From Stenotrophomonas sp. YIM B06876 (GTDB taxonomy: Bacteria; Pseudomonadota; Gammaproteobacteria; Xanthomonadales; Xanthomonadaceae), in assembly GCF_030711595.1 (NCBI RefSeq), contig NZ_JAUJUJ010000006.1, positions 41,176 through 105,175 of the forward strand: DNA of 64,000 nt. The letters are read 5' to 3'. Below, in pieces: positions 26,290-34,420 of this stretch (positions are counted from its first letter, which is position 1; each line of letters begins with the position of its first letter). The notes under the pieces are model-generated. The model did not search any database. It saw nothing but the letters and a program-made list of their open reading frames with translations, and was not told the origin of the DNA. The position numbers and the translations under genes are program-made.

Positions 26290-26882
26290 AGGAGGTGTTG
26301 ATCGACCAGCTGCTTACCACGTGGCCACGCATTTTCGCCGCCAACAGTGACGGGCTGGACTGCCTGCCACCGGAGCAGCGCATCAGCTGTGGCGATGGCT
26401 GGTTTCCGATCATCGCCGCCTTGTGCGAAGGCTTGCAGTGGGAAACCGATCATGAAGGGGCGCCGCAGATTGTCGCCGGACAGGTCAAATCCAAAATGGG
26501 CTCGATGCGTTTTGGCGCATTCGGCCCGCGCTCGGAACGCCAGGCCGGCATGATCCAACTGGTAAACCTGCTTTCGGCCCGTATAGCTGAAGATCCTGTT
26601 TCAGCTTCCGATGAAGTGGCATCTACTGGCGAGCCGTCACATTGCGCTTGTACCTCTCCCCACAACAACCTGCCCGCGCACGCTGCCGACGTGGTTGTCA
26701 GGATTGCCCGTGCGGGTGGCGGCCCCATTGTCATCGGTGAAAACCTGGGCACCGATGCCGTCGTCCGCATCGTTGAAAGCACGCCCGCTCCGGTAACGGT
26801 CAAAGCACGGAATCGTACGGGCGATGCGCTGGTCCGCATCGCCAAGGCCGGTGGCAGCCGTGTCACCTTCGATTTCAGTTGA
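26286..26882 (+). CDS. Unknown protein with three C-terminal ~22-residue repeats, in ADP-ribose/sirtuin operon
   Basis: 198 residues; ATG overlaps the ADP-ribosylglycohydrolase stop, so the two are coupled. The N-terminal half contains CGDGWFPIIAALCEGLQ (35-51) and QVKSKMGSMRFGAFG (66-80), a wording I associate with small uncharacterised phage and bacterial proteins, usually with KEKFG-LRF. The C-terminal part has three repeats starting at Asp135, Asp157 and Asp180: DVVVRIARAGGG, DAVVRIVESTPA and DALVRIAKAGGS. These alternate polar and hydrophobic residues and may form a small beta-solenoid or assembly surface. Function unknown; it could be the target or partner of the flanking NAD/ADP-ribose enzymes. 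Confidence 0.7.
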   Translation: MKEVLIDQLLTTWPRIFAANSDGLDCLPPEQRISCGDGWFPIIAALCEGLQWETDHEGAPQIVAGQVKSKMGSMRFGAFGPRSERQAGMIQLVNLLSARIAEDPVSASDEVASTGEPSHCACTSPHNNLPAHAADVVVRIARAGGGPIVIGENLGTDAVVRIVESTPAPVTVKARNRTGDALVRIAKAGGSRVTFDFS

Positions 26883-26889
26883 CGCCTGG

Positions 26890-27603
26890 ATGAAACCCAA
26901 GATGCAGCCAGACAAAGCAGTGATCTTCTCCGGTGCCGGTTTGAGCGCTGAAAGCGGCCTGCCCACCTTCCGCGACGCCGATGGCTTGTGGAACAACCAC
27001 TCGTGGTTCGAACTGGCCAGCCCGCAAGCCTGGGCGAGCCAGCCGGAGGTGGTGCAGGCTTTCTACAACGAGCGCAGGCACAAGGCCTGGGAGGCACAGC
27101 CCAACGCCGCGCATCTGGCAATTGCCGCATTGGAAGCGACTTGCGAAGTCGTCGTCATTACCCAGAACGTCGATGCACTGCACGAGCGCGCGGGTTCCAC
27201 GCAGGTGATCCATCTGCACGGCGAACTTGCCTGGGCGCGGGGCACTTCGGCTGAACCCAAGCGCTACCACCTTGGCGGTGAGTCGATCGCCATGGGTCAG
27301 TGCTGCGAGGACGGTACCCAGCTGCGCCCGGACGTGGTCTGGTTTGGTGAGCAAACGCGGAACATGGACGTGGCCCGCCGGCACCTGCGCAATGCCGGCA
27401 AGGTGCTGGTGGTCGGCACCTCGCTTACCGTGCATCCGGCGGCGTCATTGCTGGGGGCCGTCCACTACATGGCCCAGAAGGTGTTGATCGCAAAGGAACG
27501 ACCGGAGGCCATGCCACCACGGTTTCACTTCGCCTGTGGCAACGCCGCCACGCTGGTGCCACGTTTGATCCAAAGGTGGAGCTCGGCTCTCAGTTGTATA
27601 TGA
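26890..27603 (+). CDS. Sir2-family NAD-dependent deacylase (sirtuin) with degenerate zinc site
   Basis: 237 residues. The Rossmann motif GAGLSAESGLPTFR (15-28), TQNVDALHERAG (91-102) and catalytic His110 in HLHGE are intact. Tyr59 and Arg62 (FYNER) match the YxxR pair of CobB/SIRT5-type enzymes that favour succinyl/acidic acyl lysines. The zinc ribbon is altered: the first CxxC expected after HGE is replaced by ARGTSAEPK and only Cys138-Cys139 remain before LRPDVVWFGE. It starts seven bases after the unknown gene. Operon with an ADP-ribosylglycohydrolase suggests linked protein modification or NAD signalling (inference). Confidence 0.87.
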   Translation: MKPKMQPDKAVIFSGAGLSAESGLPTFRDADGLWNNHSWFELASPQAWASQPEVVQAFYNERRHKAWEAQPNAAHLAIAALEATCEVVVITQNVDALHERAGSTQVIHLHGELAWARGTSAEPKRYHLGGESIAMGQCCEDGTQLRPDVVWFGEQTRNMDVARRHLRNAGKVLVVGTSLTVHPAASLLGAVHYMAQKVLIAKERPEAMPPRFHFACGNAATLVPRLIQRWSSALSCI

Positions 27604-27770
27604 AACCTTACCTGCGGACGATGCTGTTCAATTTAGGGCCATGGATTGCTGAGGGACTTGGGTCCGCGAAATAACATGCGGCCTAATTTTTTTCGCATGG
27701 ATCAGGGTGATTAAGAAATCCCGATGCAGGTCGATAATTTTCACATCACTAATGTCATCTGGGAGTGGGT

Positions 27771-28574
27771 GTGATCAAAATTGCAATGCCGTTTGGTGGG
27801 TCTGCTGCAACACATGACAAATCGGGAAATTTGAACAATTTCATCGAGAATGTTCTGGTCGAAGTTGTTACCGAGAACTATAGGCAGTTAATGAGTGAGG
27901 CGATCATTCGCAGCGAAGGCGACGACGGAGCGATGCAGCTTGATCCTCCATTGAGAGCCAATGAACGCATACTTTCGGGCCTCTTCTCCAATGCCATATC
28001 GCGGGTGGCGCCTCGTTCCAGGCCAGAGGCCAGGATCGACAGAATCAGGCGCCCCGCCGATGATGAAAACAGCGATGACAATGACTCTCCAAGCAGCGCG
28101 GGGCGCGTTGACTACTTGGCATGGTATGGAAACAGAGTGGTTGCCGTTGAGTTGAAGGCAGGAAGGGTCAATGTAAAAAATCCAACTGTGACATCTAAGT
28201 TGCAAGAAAGATGGAACGGTGTAAACGATCAGGCGCAAACTGCACAAACGACTTTGCGTGCTCGGCAGAAGGAGGATAGGCGTGCATATCCTTCTCCAAT
28301 ATCAATGGCTCTTATGGTCGTGGTGGCTCAGAGTAAGGTGTCGTTGGAAGAGGCAGATCTTCTTGACAATGGCGTGGTAGGCCTGCGGGACGGCCTGGCG
28401 GGAGTCGTGGGTGGGCTAAACAAGAGGCCACAGTTCATTGCCACTTACACGTTTCCTCCTGAGTTCAGGAGATTTGCCTTGCGAGAGAGGGGCGTTGTGA
28501 AAAGGGAAGAGAACAAGTGCTCGTACATTCCATTTGTCTCATTCATGGGGCGCGTAGCGGTCAACAAGCGTTGA
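27771..28574 (+). CDS. Putative PD-(D/E)XK nuclease-like protein, lower-GC gene
   Basis: 267 residues from GTG 27771, with GGGAG just upstream (GTG 27765 and ATG 27786 are alternatives). The only catalytic-looking motif is Asp114 in GRVDYLAWYG followed by Glu127 and Lys129 in VAVELKAGRVN, the D-(X)n-ExK pattern of PD-(D/E)XK nucleases. An Asp/Asn/Ser-rich loop (96-109) precedes it. Base composition is visibly more AT-rich than the neighbours (from about 27,610), suggesting horizontal acquisition. No methylase or partner restriction subunit is adjacent. A solitary nuclease or a degenerate fold without activity are both possible. Confidence 0.6.
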   Translation: MIKIAMPFGGSAATHDKSGNLNNFIENVLVEVVTENYRQLMSEAIIRSEGDDGAMQLDPPLRANERILSGLFSNAISRVAPRSRPEARIDRIRRPADDENSDDNDSPSSAGRVDYLAWYGNRVVAVELKAGRVNVKNPTVTSKLQERWNGVNDQAQTAQTTLRARQKEDRRAYPSPISMALMVVVAQSKVSLEEADLLDNGVVGLRDGLAGVVGGLNKRPQFIATYTFPPEFRRFALRERGVVKREENKCSYIPFVSFMGRVAVNKR

Positions 28575-28600
28575 TTGAAGCTCGTTGACTCGGTAGAAGG

Positions 28601-28628
28601 GAGCCTGTGGCTATTTAGCTGCAGGCTC
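28601..28628. terminator. Hairpin at convergent ends of nuclease-like and WYL genes
   Basis: GAGCCTG (28601-28607) and CAGGCTC (28622-28628), a perfect 7-bp stem with a 14-base loop and TTGAT after it. It covers the end of the WYL gene and the 3' side of the nuclease-like gene; likely a weak bidirectional terminator. Confidence 0.45.
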
Positions 28629-29576
28629 TTGATGCACATTCGTCACCGCCTCCCCGAATCCTGCCAACCACCGCCGCAGCAACATGCTGTCCACCACGGT
28701 AGCTGTGACCTGCAGCCAGCCGTTCTCCAACTCCACCACTTTCTGGTCGGGTGACAGCGGGGTTTCCAGCAGTTGCATGCCGGCATTGCGGGTGATCTTG
28801 AAGCTGAGGGCGATGCGTTCGCCCGTGCCGAAGCCGAAGCGGCCGTCGTCGTCATAGCGCTTGAGGTCGAAGTCCTGCGGGCGTTGGAAAGCAAAGGCCG
28901 AGACGCTCGCCGAAAGGATGCGGTGCAGGGCGAGGTTGCGGTTGTCGTCGTAGTTGCGGAAGCGGCAGACCAGATACAGGCGCGGTCCCTGCTGGGCCAG
29001 GCCCAGCGGCATCACATCGGCCTGGCTGTGCTTGCCTCGCGAGTTTTTGTAATCCAGATGCAGCCAGTGGTTGTGGTACAGCGCGTCGCTGACCGCCTCC
29101 ATCACACCGGCTTCGATCTTCGGCGGCAGCAGCGGCTGGCTGGTGGCGACCACACGCACCTTGCCGGGCCATTCGCGCTCCAGCCGGGCATCGCTGCCGG
29201 GGCCGAGGTTATGGCGGGCCTGGGTGAAGAAGCTGTCCATGGACTTCATCAGCCGGGAGGGCAGCAGGTTGCGCAGGTGTTCTTCGGCCAGCTGCAGCAG
29301 CAGTGATTCCTGCGCGCTCAGGTTGGGGACGAGCAAGGCCTTGGAATATGGCAGCCAGCGATAGCCGTAAGGCTTCTCGCGGCTGTCGCACTCGATGTCG
29401 AAGTGCTCGCAGAGCAGTTTGAGCTGCCGTTGCACGCTGCGCAGGTCGCGCTCGATACCAGCCTGTTGCAGCTGCTGGTGCAGTTCGCCAGCGGTGATCC
29501 TGTGGCTGCGCGGAATCCGGCGCAGCAGCTCGATGGCCAGAACTACGGTTTCAATGGTGTCGGGGCGCTTGGCCAT
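28611..29576 (-). CDS. WYL-domain transcriptional regulator
   Basis: 321 residues. The N-terminal third is a winged helix-turn-helix (ITAGELHQQLQQAGIERDLRSVQRQ, about 26-51). The central WYL domain spans roughly 155-260, with HNHWLHLDYKN, PLGLAQQGPRLYLVCRF and the ALHRI core, followed by a C-terminal WCX-like extension. WYL proteins bind ligands such as nucleotides or nucleic acids and regulate many defence and DNA-damage loci. It lies 66 bases downstream of the AAA+ ATPase gene on the same strand and is probably its partner or regulator. Confidence 0.87.
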   Translation of the reverse strand: MAKRPDTIETVVLAIELLRRIPRSHRITAGELHQQLQQAGIERDLRSVQRQLKLLCEHFDIECDSREKPYGYRWLPYSKALLVPNLSAQESLLLQLAEEHLRNLLPSRLMKSMDSFFTQARHNLGPGSDARLEREWPGKVRVVATSQPLLPPKIEAGVMEAVSDALYHNHWLHLDYKNSRGKHSQADVMPLGLAQQGPRLYLVCRFRNYDDNRNLALHRILSASVSAFAFQRPQDFDLKRYDDDGRFGFGTGERIALSFKITRNAGMQLLETPLSPDQKVVELENGWLQVTATVVDSMLLRRWLAGFGEAVTNVHQEPAAK

Positions 29577-29642
29577 TGTCGCTTTCCATTAGTGCCGGGC
29601 AGCAGCGTCCCCGGCGTCTGCCAATCCATGTGATGCAGGCGC

Positions 29643-31751
29643 TTATACAAAACCTATCGGCCTGCTGCCGTGTTCCTTTACAGCGCATTCGGCTTGCAGG
29701 GCCAATACCAGCAGGGCTGGTGTGGCCAGTGGCCGGAAGCGGTGCTGGCGCAGTACGGCGGCGAAGTCGCCGGGTGTCAGGCGGTCGAGCTTCTGCAGGC
29801 TGGCCTGCAGGGACGGGCTCGGCGCTGGCAGGGAAAGTTGCGCGCACTGCCGGTGCAGCAGCTCCCAGGCCTGCTCGTGACGCAGGAAATCGAATTTCAC
29901 CTTGAGGTCGAAGCGGCGCAGCGCCGCCGGATCCAGTCCCTCCATCAGGTTGGTGGAGGCGACAAAAACGCCGGGAAAGCTCTCCAGGCAAGTCAGCATC
30001 TCGTTGACCATGCTGATCTCCCAGCTGCGCTGAGCCTTGCGGCGGTCCTGCAGGAAGCTGTCCATCTCGTCGATCAGCAGCAGCGCGCCGTCGCGCTCGG
30101 CGTCGCTGAAAGCGGCAGCCATGTTCTGCTCGCTTTCGCCGATATACGGTGAGATCAGATCCGAGACACGTTTGACCTGCAGTGGTATCTCCAGCTGCTG
30201 CGCCAGCCAGCGCGCATAGGCGGTCTTGCCGGTGCCGGGCGGGCCATACAGGCACAGCCGGCCGCTGCGCGAGTTGCAAAGGCCGGCGGCCACTTCGGCC
30301 AGGTCGACGTCGGCCTGGATGAACTGCGGGTCATACCCCTCGGGCAGGTGGTTGGCCGTCGCCCGTGACAATGTAGGCAACCGCTGCGCCTGCAGGCTGC
30401 TGTCGATCAGCAACCGCATCGCCCGGGCGCTGTTGTCGCGACCGATGTCATCGCGCACGGCGCGCACCACCTGGCTGGCCCGGGTGACGACGGCCGGTGC
30501 CAACTGGTCCAGCTCGGCGATCGCGGCGATCTGGCTATCGTCCAGCAGCCCCTTGCAGTGCGAGCGCAGGATCTTCGCGCGCTGCTGACGAGGTGGAATG
30601 GTCAGTTCGAACACCATGTCGAAGCGGCGGATGAAGGCAGGATCCATGCTGCGGATATCGTTGGACAGCCATACCGTCGGCACCGGATTGGTTTCGAGCA
30701 TGTGGTTGATCCAGGCTTTGCGATGCCGGATCGGCTCGTTGCCGTGGTGATCGCAGAAAACATCTTCGATCTCATCAAAGACCAGCAGCGTCCGCCGCTT
30801 TGCCAGGAAGCATTGGGCCGCGCGGAAGGATTTCAGCCGTACGCCGCCATCAACGGGGTCGCCATCTTCATCCTCATGCGCCACCTCGAACAGGTCGGTG
30901 CGCAGGGCTTTGGCCAACGTCCGCACCAGCTGGCTCTTGCCGGTGCCGGGCCGGCCGTGGATGAGCAGGTTGACGCCATGGCTGCCATTGCCAAGTGCAT
31001 GACGCAGGCAGGGCAGAGCGATATCCAGATGCGGTTGGATATGGGTGAAGTCCTGCAGTTTCAGATGGCCCTTGCCGGCCTTGGCGATCATGCCGCGCAA
31101 CAGGTTGAGCGGGTTGCTCCGCGGGATCAGCATCGCGTCGGCGAAGTTGGACGACAGCAGGTCCAGCTTGTGGCGCAGCGTACTGGCGAAGCTGCTGCTG
31201 GTGACCAGACCCGAGCGGGCCAGAGCGCCCTGCGGATGCAACGCGTGACGCACCTCGGTTACCGGCAGTGAAAGGCAGCACGCCAGCAGCTTGGGAACCT
31301 TGGCCGATGACAGGTCGCCGAGCAGGTCGGTTGCCGTTTCCAGCAGGGGCTCGTTATGGACGCAGATGATGAACTCCAGGATGCGCGATTCACAGCCATC
31401 CAGGCCCGCCAGTTTTGACAGGCGCTTGAGGTTGCCATCCAGGTTGGCGGGCAGGCGCGAACGAGCGCTGCGTTGTTCGGCTTGCAGGTGTTGCCGGCGC
31501 AGTTCGGCCAGGATCTGTCGTGGGGCGAAATCGTCACTGTCGGCGTCGATCCAGCGGCCCAGCCCGAGGGTCAGGGCCAGTGAGTCGTCGCTGAAATCAC
31601 GCTCGCGAATGAACAAACGGTGCCCGCCCAGTGTTACCAGGGTGCGCAGCACCCATAGCCGGACACGTGGATTGAGTTCAGCACCTGGCGCTATGGATGC
31701 CAAACGTGAGCTTGGGGGGCGGCGCAAAAGGAAATCCGGAATCGAGACCAT
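29643..31751 (-). CDS. Tandem AAA+ ATPase
   Basis: 702 residues from ATG 31751 (GGAG lies very near; ATG 31769 is an alternative). Two AAA+ modules: Walker A GRPGTGKS (266-273) with Walker B LLVFDEIED (322-330) and sensor-like WLSNDIRSMD; then GPPGTGKT (503-510), LLLIDEMDSF (557-566) and the arginine-finger region AALRRFD (609-615). The first 250 residues are helical, of unknown fold, and may recognise a substrate. Two-ring architecture resembles p97/FtsH-like remodelling machines, but no protease domain is present. Followed by the WYL gene. Role unknown; such ATPase/WYL pairs often lie in accessory islands. Confidence 0.85.
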   Translation of the reverse strand: MVSIPDFLLRRPPSSRLASIAPGAELNPRVRLWVLRTLVTLGGHRLFIRERDFSDDSLALTLGLGRWIDADSDDFAPRQILAELRRQHLQAEQRSARSRLPANLDGNLKRLSKLAGLDGCESRILEFIICVHNEPLLETATDLLGDLSSAKVPKLLACCLSLPVTEVRHALHPQGALARSGLVTSSSFASTLRHKLDLLSSNFADAMLIPRSNPLNLLRGMIAKAGKGHLKLQDFTHIQPHLDIALPCLRHALGNGSHGVNLLIHGRPGTGKSQLVRTLAKALRTDLFEVAHEDEDGDPVDGGVRLKSFRAAQCFLAKRRTLLVFDEIEDVFCDHHGNEPIRHRKAWINHMLETNPVPTVWLSNDIRSMDPAFIRRFDMVFELTIPPRQQRAKILRSHCKGLLDDSQIAAIAELDQLAPAVVTRASQVVRAVRDDIGRDNSARAMRLLIDSSLQAQRLPTLSRATANHLPEGYDPQFIQADVDLAEVAAGLCNSRSGRLCLYGPPGTGKTAYARWLAQQLEIPLQVKRVSDLISPYIGESEQNMAAAFSDAERDGALLLIDEMDSFLQDRRKAQRSWEISMVNEMLTCLESFPGVFVASTNLMEGLDPAALRRFDLKVKFDFLRHEQAWELLHRQCAQLSLPAPSPSLQASLQKLDRLTPGDFAAVLRQHRFRPLATPALLVLALQAECAVKEHGSRPIGFV

Positions 31752-31876
31752 GCTCCGGATGATCTGCATGCAAGCGACAAGATGCGTCGCAGCGAGGTGA
31801 TGCCGGCGGGTTGCCGTCCACTCCGCGATTGCGCTGCCTGTTCGAGCTTCCCAAAGGCAGGGGGCGACTCTCGCCA

Positions 31877-31893
31877 CGCTCCCGACGGGAGCG
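31877..31893. repeat. Short perfect hairpin, dispersed-repeat type
   Basis: CGCTCCCG (31877-31884), A, CGGGAGCG (31886-31893). The gap 31752-31917 between the ATPase and the AIM24-like gene has no gene. The arms resemble other intergenic hairpins of this family but the loop is a single base, so as RNA it would open slightly. Confidence 0.45.
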
Positions 31894-31917
31894 CGGCAAG
31901 GTCAGGTTCCCGCATCC

Positions 31918-32940
31918 TCAGAACTTGTTGTCGCCATCCAGCAACCGCCCCAGTCCGCCCAGCACCGAACCTTCGCCGCGGTTCTGGCCGCCGCCCTGCG
32001 GGGCGGCGGCGAACATGCGCCCGGCCAGGCGCGAGAACGGCAGCGACTGCAGCCAGACCTTGCCCGGGCCGGTGAGGGTGGCCAGGAACACGCCTTCGCC
32101 GCCGAAGATCATGCTTTTGACGCCGGCCACGCGGCGCACGTCCATGTCCACGCTGGCGTGGTAGGCGACCACGCAGCCGGTGTCCACATCCAGCCGTTCG
32201 CCAGCCGCCAGCTCGCGCTCGACCACGCAACCGCCGGCATGCACGAACACCCAGCCATCGCCCTCCAGCTTCTGCATGATGAAACCTTCGCCGCCGAACA
32301 GGCCGGTCATCACCTTGCGCTGGAAGTGCACCCCGATCCGCACCCCGCGCGCGCCGGCCAGGAAGCTGTCCTTCTGGCAGACCAACTTGCCGCCGTGCTC
32401 ATCGAGTTTCATTGCCAGCACGGTGCCGGGGTAGGGCGCGGCGAAGGCGACTTTGGCCTTGCCGTGGCCGGTATGGGTGTAGAGCGTGGCAAACAGGCTT
32501 TCACCGGTCAGCACGCGCTTGCCGGCGCTCATCAGCTTGTCCATGAAGCCGCCGCCATCCTGGCCTTCATGGCGGCCATCGCCGAACACGGTGTCCATCT
32601 GCACCGAGGCGTCCTTGAACATCAGCGCGCCGGCTTCGGCGATCGCGCTTTCGCCCGGATCCAGCTCGATCTCCACGAACTGCATCTCGTGGCCGACGAT
32701 GCGGAACTCGATGTCATCGGCGCGTGCCCGACTGCCACCGGGCAGCGGGGGCGGTGCGCCCGGCGACGGACCCGCGGCCAGTCGCAGCTCGGGAACATCG
32801 GCAATGGCCATCCAGCCATTCATGCCCTCGCACCAGACCAGCGCGCGCGGACTGCCCTGGGCCTGGCGGCGGGCCGCGTCGTCATCGAGCGGGCCGATGC
32901 GTTCGGCCTGGCCGGGAATATGGAAATACCACTGGGTCAT
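31918..32940 (-). CDS. GYF_2 + AIM24/TIGR00266-family protein
   Basis: 340 residues. Residues 1-50 form a GYF_2-type module (QWYFHIPGQAERIGPL and ALVWCEGMNGWM), as found before many bacterial membrane proteins. After a Pro-rich linker (58-72), residues about 75-310 match the AIM24 / TIGR00266 beta-barrel family, rich in Gly and Phe/Val (GGEGFIMQKLEGDGWVFVHAGG and GGEGVFLATLTGPGKVWLQSL). The tail is Gly/Gln-rich. Cellular role of the bacterial members is not established. Monocistronic. Confidence 0.85.
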   Translation of the reverse strand: MTQWYFHIPGQAERIGPLDDDAARRQAQGSPRALVWCEGMNGWMAIADVPELRLAAGPSPGAPPPLPGGSRARADDIEFRIVGHEMQFVEIELDPGESAIAEAGALMFKDASVQMDTVFGDGRHEGQDGGGFMDKLMSAGKRVLTGESLFATLYTHTGHGKAKVAFAAPYPGTVLAMKLDEHGGKLVCQKDSFLAGARGVRIGVHFQRKVMTGLFGGEGFIMQKLEGDGWVFVHAGGCVVERELAAGERLDVDTGCVVAYHASVDMDVRRVAGVKSMIFGGEGVFLATLTGPGKVWLQSLPFSRLAGRMFAAAPQGGGQNRGEGSVLGGLGRLLDGDNKF

Positions 32941-33456
32941 GCCGGCATACCGTGACGGGAATGGAGGCCAAGTCTAAGGGGATGACCGGGTCCGCGTGGC
33001 GGCCACCGGTGATCGGCGCCGGCGCTGGGTCATGGCGGTTCTTCCGCCCTGCGCGTCTTCCGCAGCGGCGGCAATCCGCGGATCTGCCGCCGCAACACCG
33101 GGTCTTGGTTGCCGTGGTGGAAGGGGGGGGGGGGGCGGCCAGAGACGTGCAGCGATCCTTCCGGACCGCGGTTGCGTGGCGTCAGCGGGCTTGGGAAAGG
33201 CCGCTCGCCGGCGCGGTCGCAGGGCGCGTAACCGTGGCTTGCCGATCTCCCCCCGCGCCTGCGCCAGATCGCGGCGTAAACCGGGGATTGTCGTGTGCAA
33301 CCGTGCCACGCTGGCCGCGCCGATCAGCCGGCTTTGCCGCACTTCGCGGTACCGGTGCGCGTCGGGGAGGTCCCCGCCGACGCTCGCGTCTGGACATGAC
33401 CGGCGCACGCCGAGGGCCGCCGGGCGGATCCCCCACCGCCCGCGAGATTTTGCACT
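32941..33456. other. 516-base stretch without a convincing gene
   Basis: Open frames here (up to 144 codons wholly within it) are Arg/Pro/Ala-rich with no domain-like wording, a hallmark of chance frames in high-GC DNA. The stretch contains a run of 13 G. I see no promoter, terminator or RNA gene with confidence. It separates two minus-strand genes and would have to contain the AIM24-like gene's promoter. Confidence 0.5.
33123..33135. repeat. Homopolymer of 13 G
   Basis: An uninterrupted G13 run preceded by AA and followed by C. It is prone to slippage and also to sequencing error. Confidence 0.85.
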
Positions 33457-34278
33457 TCAGTCGGGGCGGACCAAAGCGGTGAGGCGGCCATCCTCCTCAC
33501 GTAGCTCGATGGGACCGCCGAACACCTCGGACAACGGGCCCGAACGCAGCAGGTCGGCGCGCGTACCGTCGGCGTGGATGCGGCCGCCCCGCAGCAGCAC
33601 CACCCGCTCGATTTCGGGAATCACCTCCTCGATGTGGTGGGTGACCAGTACCAGGGTGATGCCCTGCCGGGCGAGGTGGCGCAGGCTGTCGATCAGGTGC
33701 TGGCGCGAGACCAGGTCCAGCCCGGTCGAGGGTTCATCCAGCAGCAACGCGCGGGGCCGGTTGACCAGCGCGCGGGCGATCAGCACCCGTCGCGCTTCGC
33801 CGGCCGACAGCTGTGCATAGCGGCGTTCCAGCAACGGCAGCGCACGCGCCAGTTCCAACGCGTGGCGGGCACGTTCGCGCATTTCATCGGTGACATCGCG
33901 GTGCGCCGGCACCAGGTAACTGGCGAAAAAGCCGGACAGCACCGCATCCTCCACGCCCAGTCCCGGCATGTCGGCCAGGTGGCCACCGAGATCACCGGTG
34001 ACGATGCCCAGCTGCGCGCGCAAGCGGTCCACCTGCCAGCGCGCCTGGCCCAGCACCTTGACCGGCACCTGGCCGTCGGCGCGGGCCAGTGGATACAGCT
34101 CGCGGGTGATCAGTTTGATGAGCGAGGACTTGCCGCAGCCATTGGGCCCCAGCAGGGCGGTGTGCTGGCCCTGTTCGATGCGCAGCTGCAGCCCGTGCAG
34201 CACCCGCACCTGGCCGCGGATGACGCAGGCATGGTCCAGCTCGATCAGTGGCACATCGGCAACGGCGGCGGCAGGCAT
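33457..34278 (-). CDS. Orphan ABC transporter ATP-binding protein
   Basis: 273 residues from ATG 34278; an in-frame ATG at 34365 with a better ribosome site would add 29 basic residues. Walker A GPNGCGKSS, signature LSAGEARRV, Walker B ALLLDEPSTGLD, then THHIEEV as H-loop. A single nucleotide-binding domain with no permease gene next to it; the wording GPNGCGKSSLIKLITRELYP and THHIEEVIPEIERV resembles YlmA/ModF-type ATPases. It may act with a permease elsewhere or have a non-transport role. Divergent from the desaturase gene. Confidence 0.9.
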   Translation of the reverse strand: MPAAAVADVPLIELDHACVIRGQVRVLHGLQLRIEQGQHTALLGPNGCGKSSLIKLITRELYPLARADGQVPVKVLGQARWQVDRLRAQLGIVTGDLGGHLADMPGLGVEDAVLSGFFASYLVPAHRDVTDEMRERARHALELARALPLLERRYAQLSAGEARRVLIARALVNRPRALLLDEPSTGLDLVSRQHLIDSLRHLARQGITLVLVTHHIEEVIPEIERVVLLRGGRIHADGTRADLLRSGPLSEVFGGPIELREEDGRLTALVRPD

Positions 34279-34420
34279 GAATGGGCGGGTCCGGGCGGAT
34301 CGGAAAAACCGGCTGAACAACGTACGCCGGCGACGGGTGAAGTTTGCCGGTACTGGCCCCATCATGTCTGCTCACCCTGTACCGTTTTTCGTGCGCGCCG
34401 ACCGCGGCCTGGAGTCTTCA

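Noticed and set aside
27683-27707. CATGCG...CGCATG hairpin with internal T-run after the sirtuin gene
   Set aside because: The T-run is in the loop, not after the stem, so it is not a normal terminator.
32974-33408. 144-codon frame in the gap before the ABC gene
   Set aside because: Arg/Pro/Ala-rich, no motif, no ribosome site; typical chance frame.
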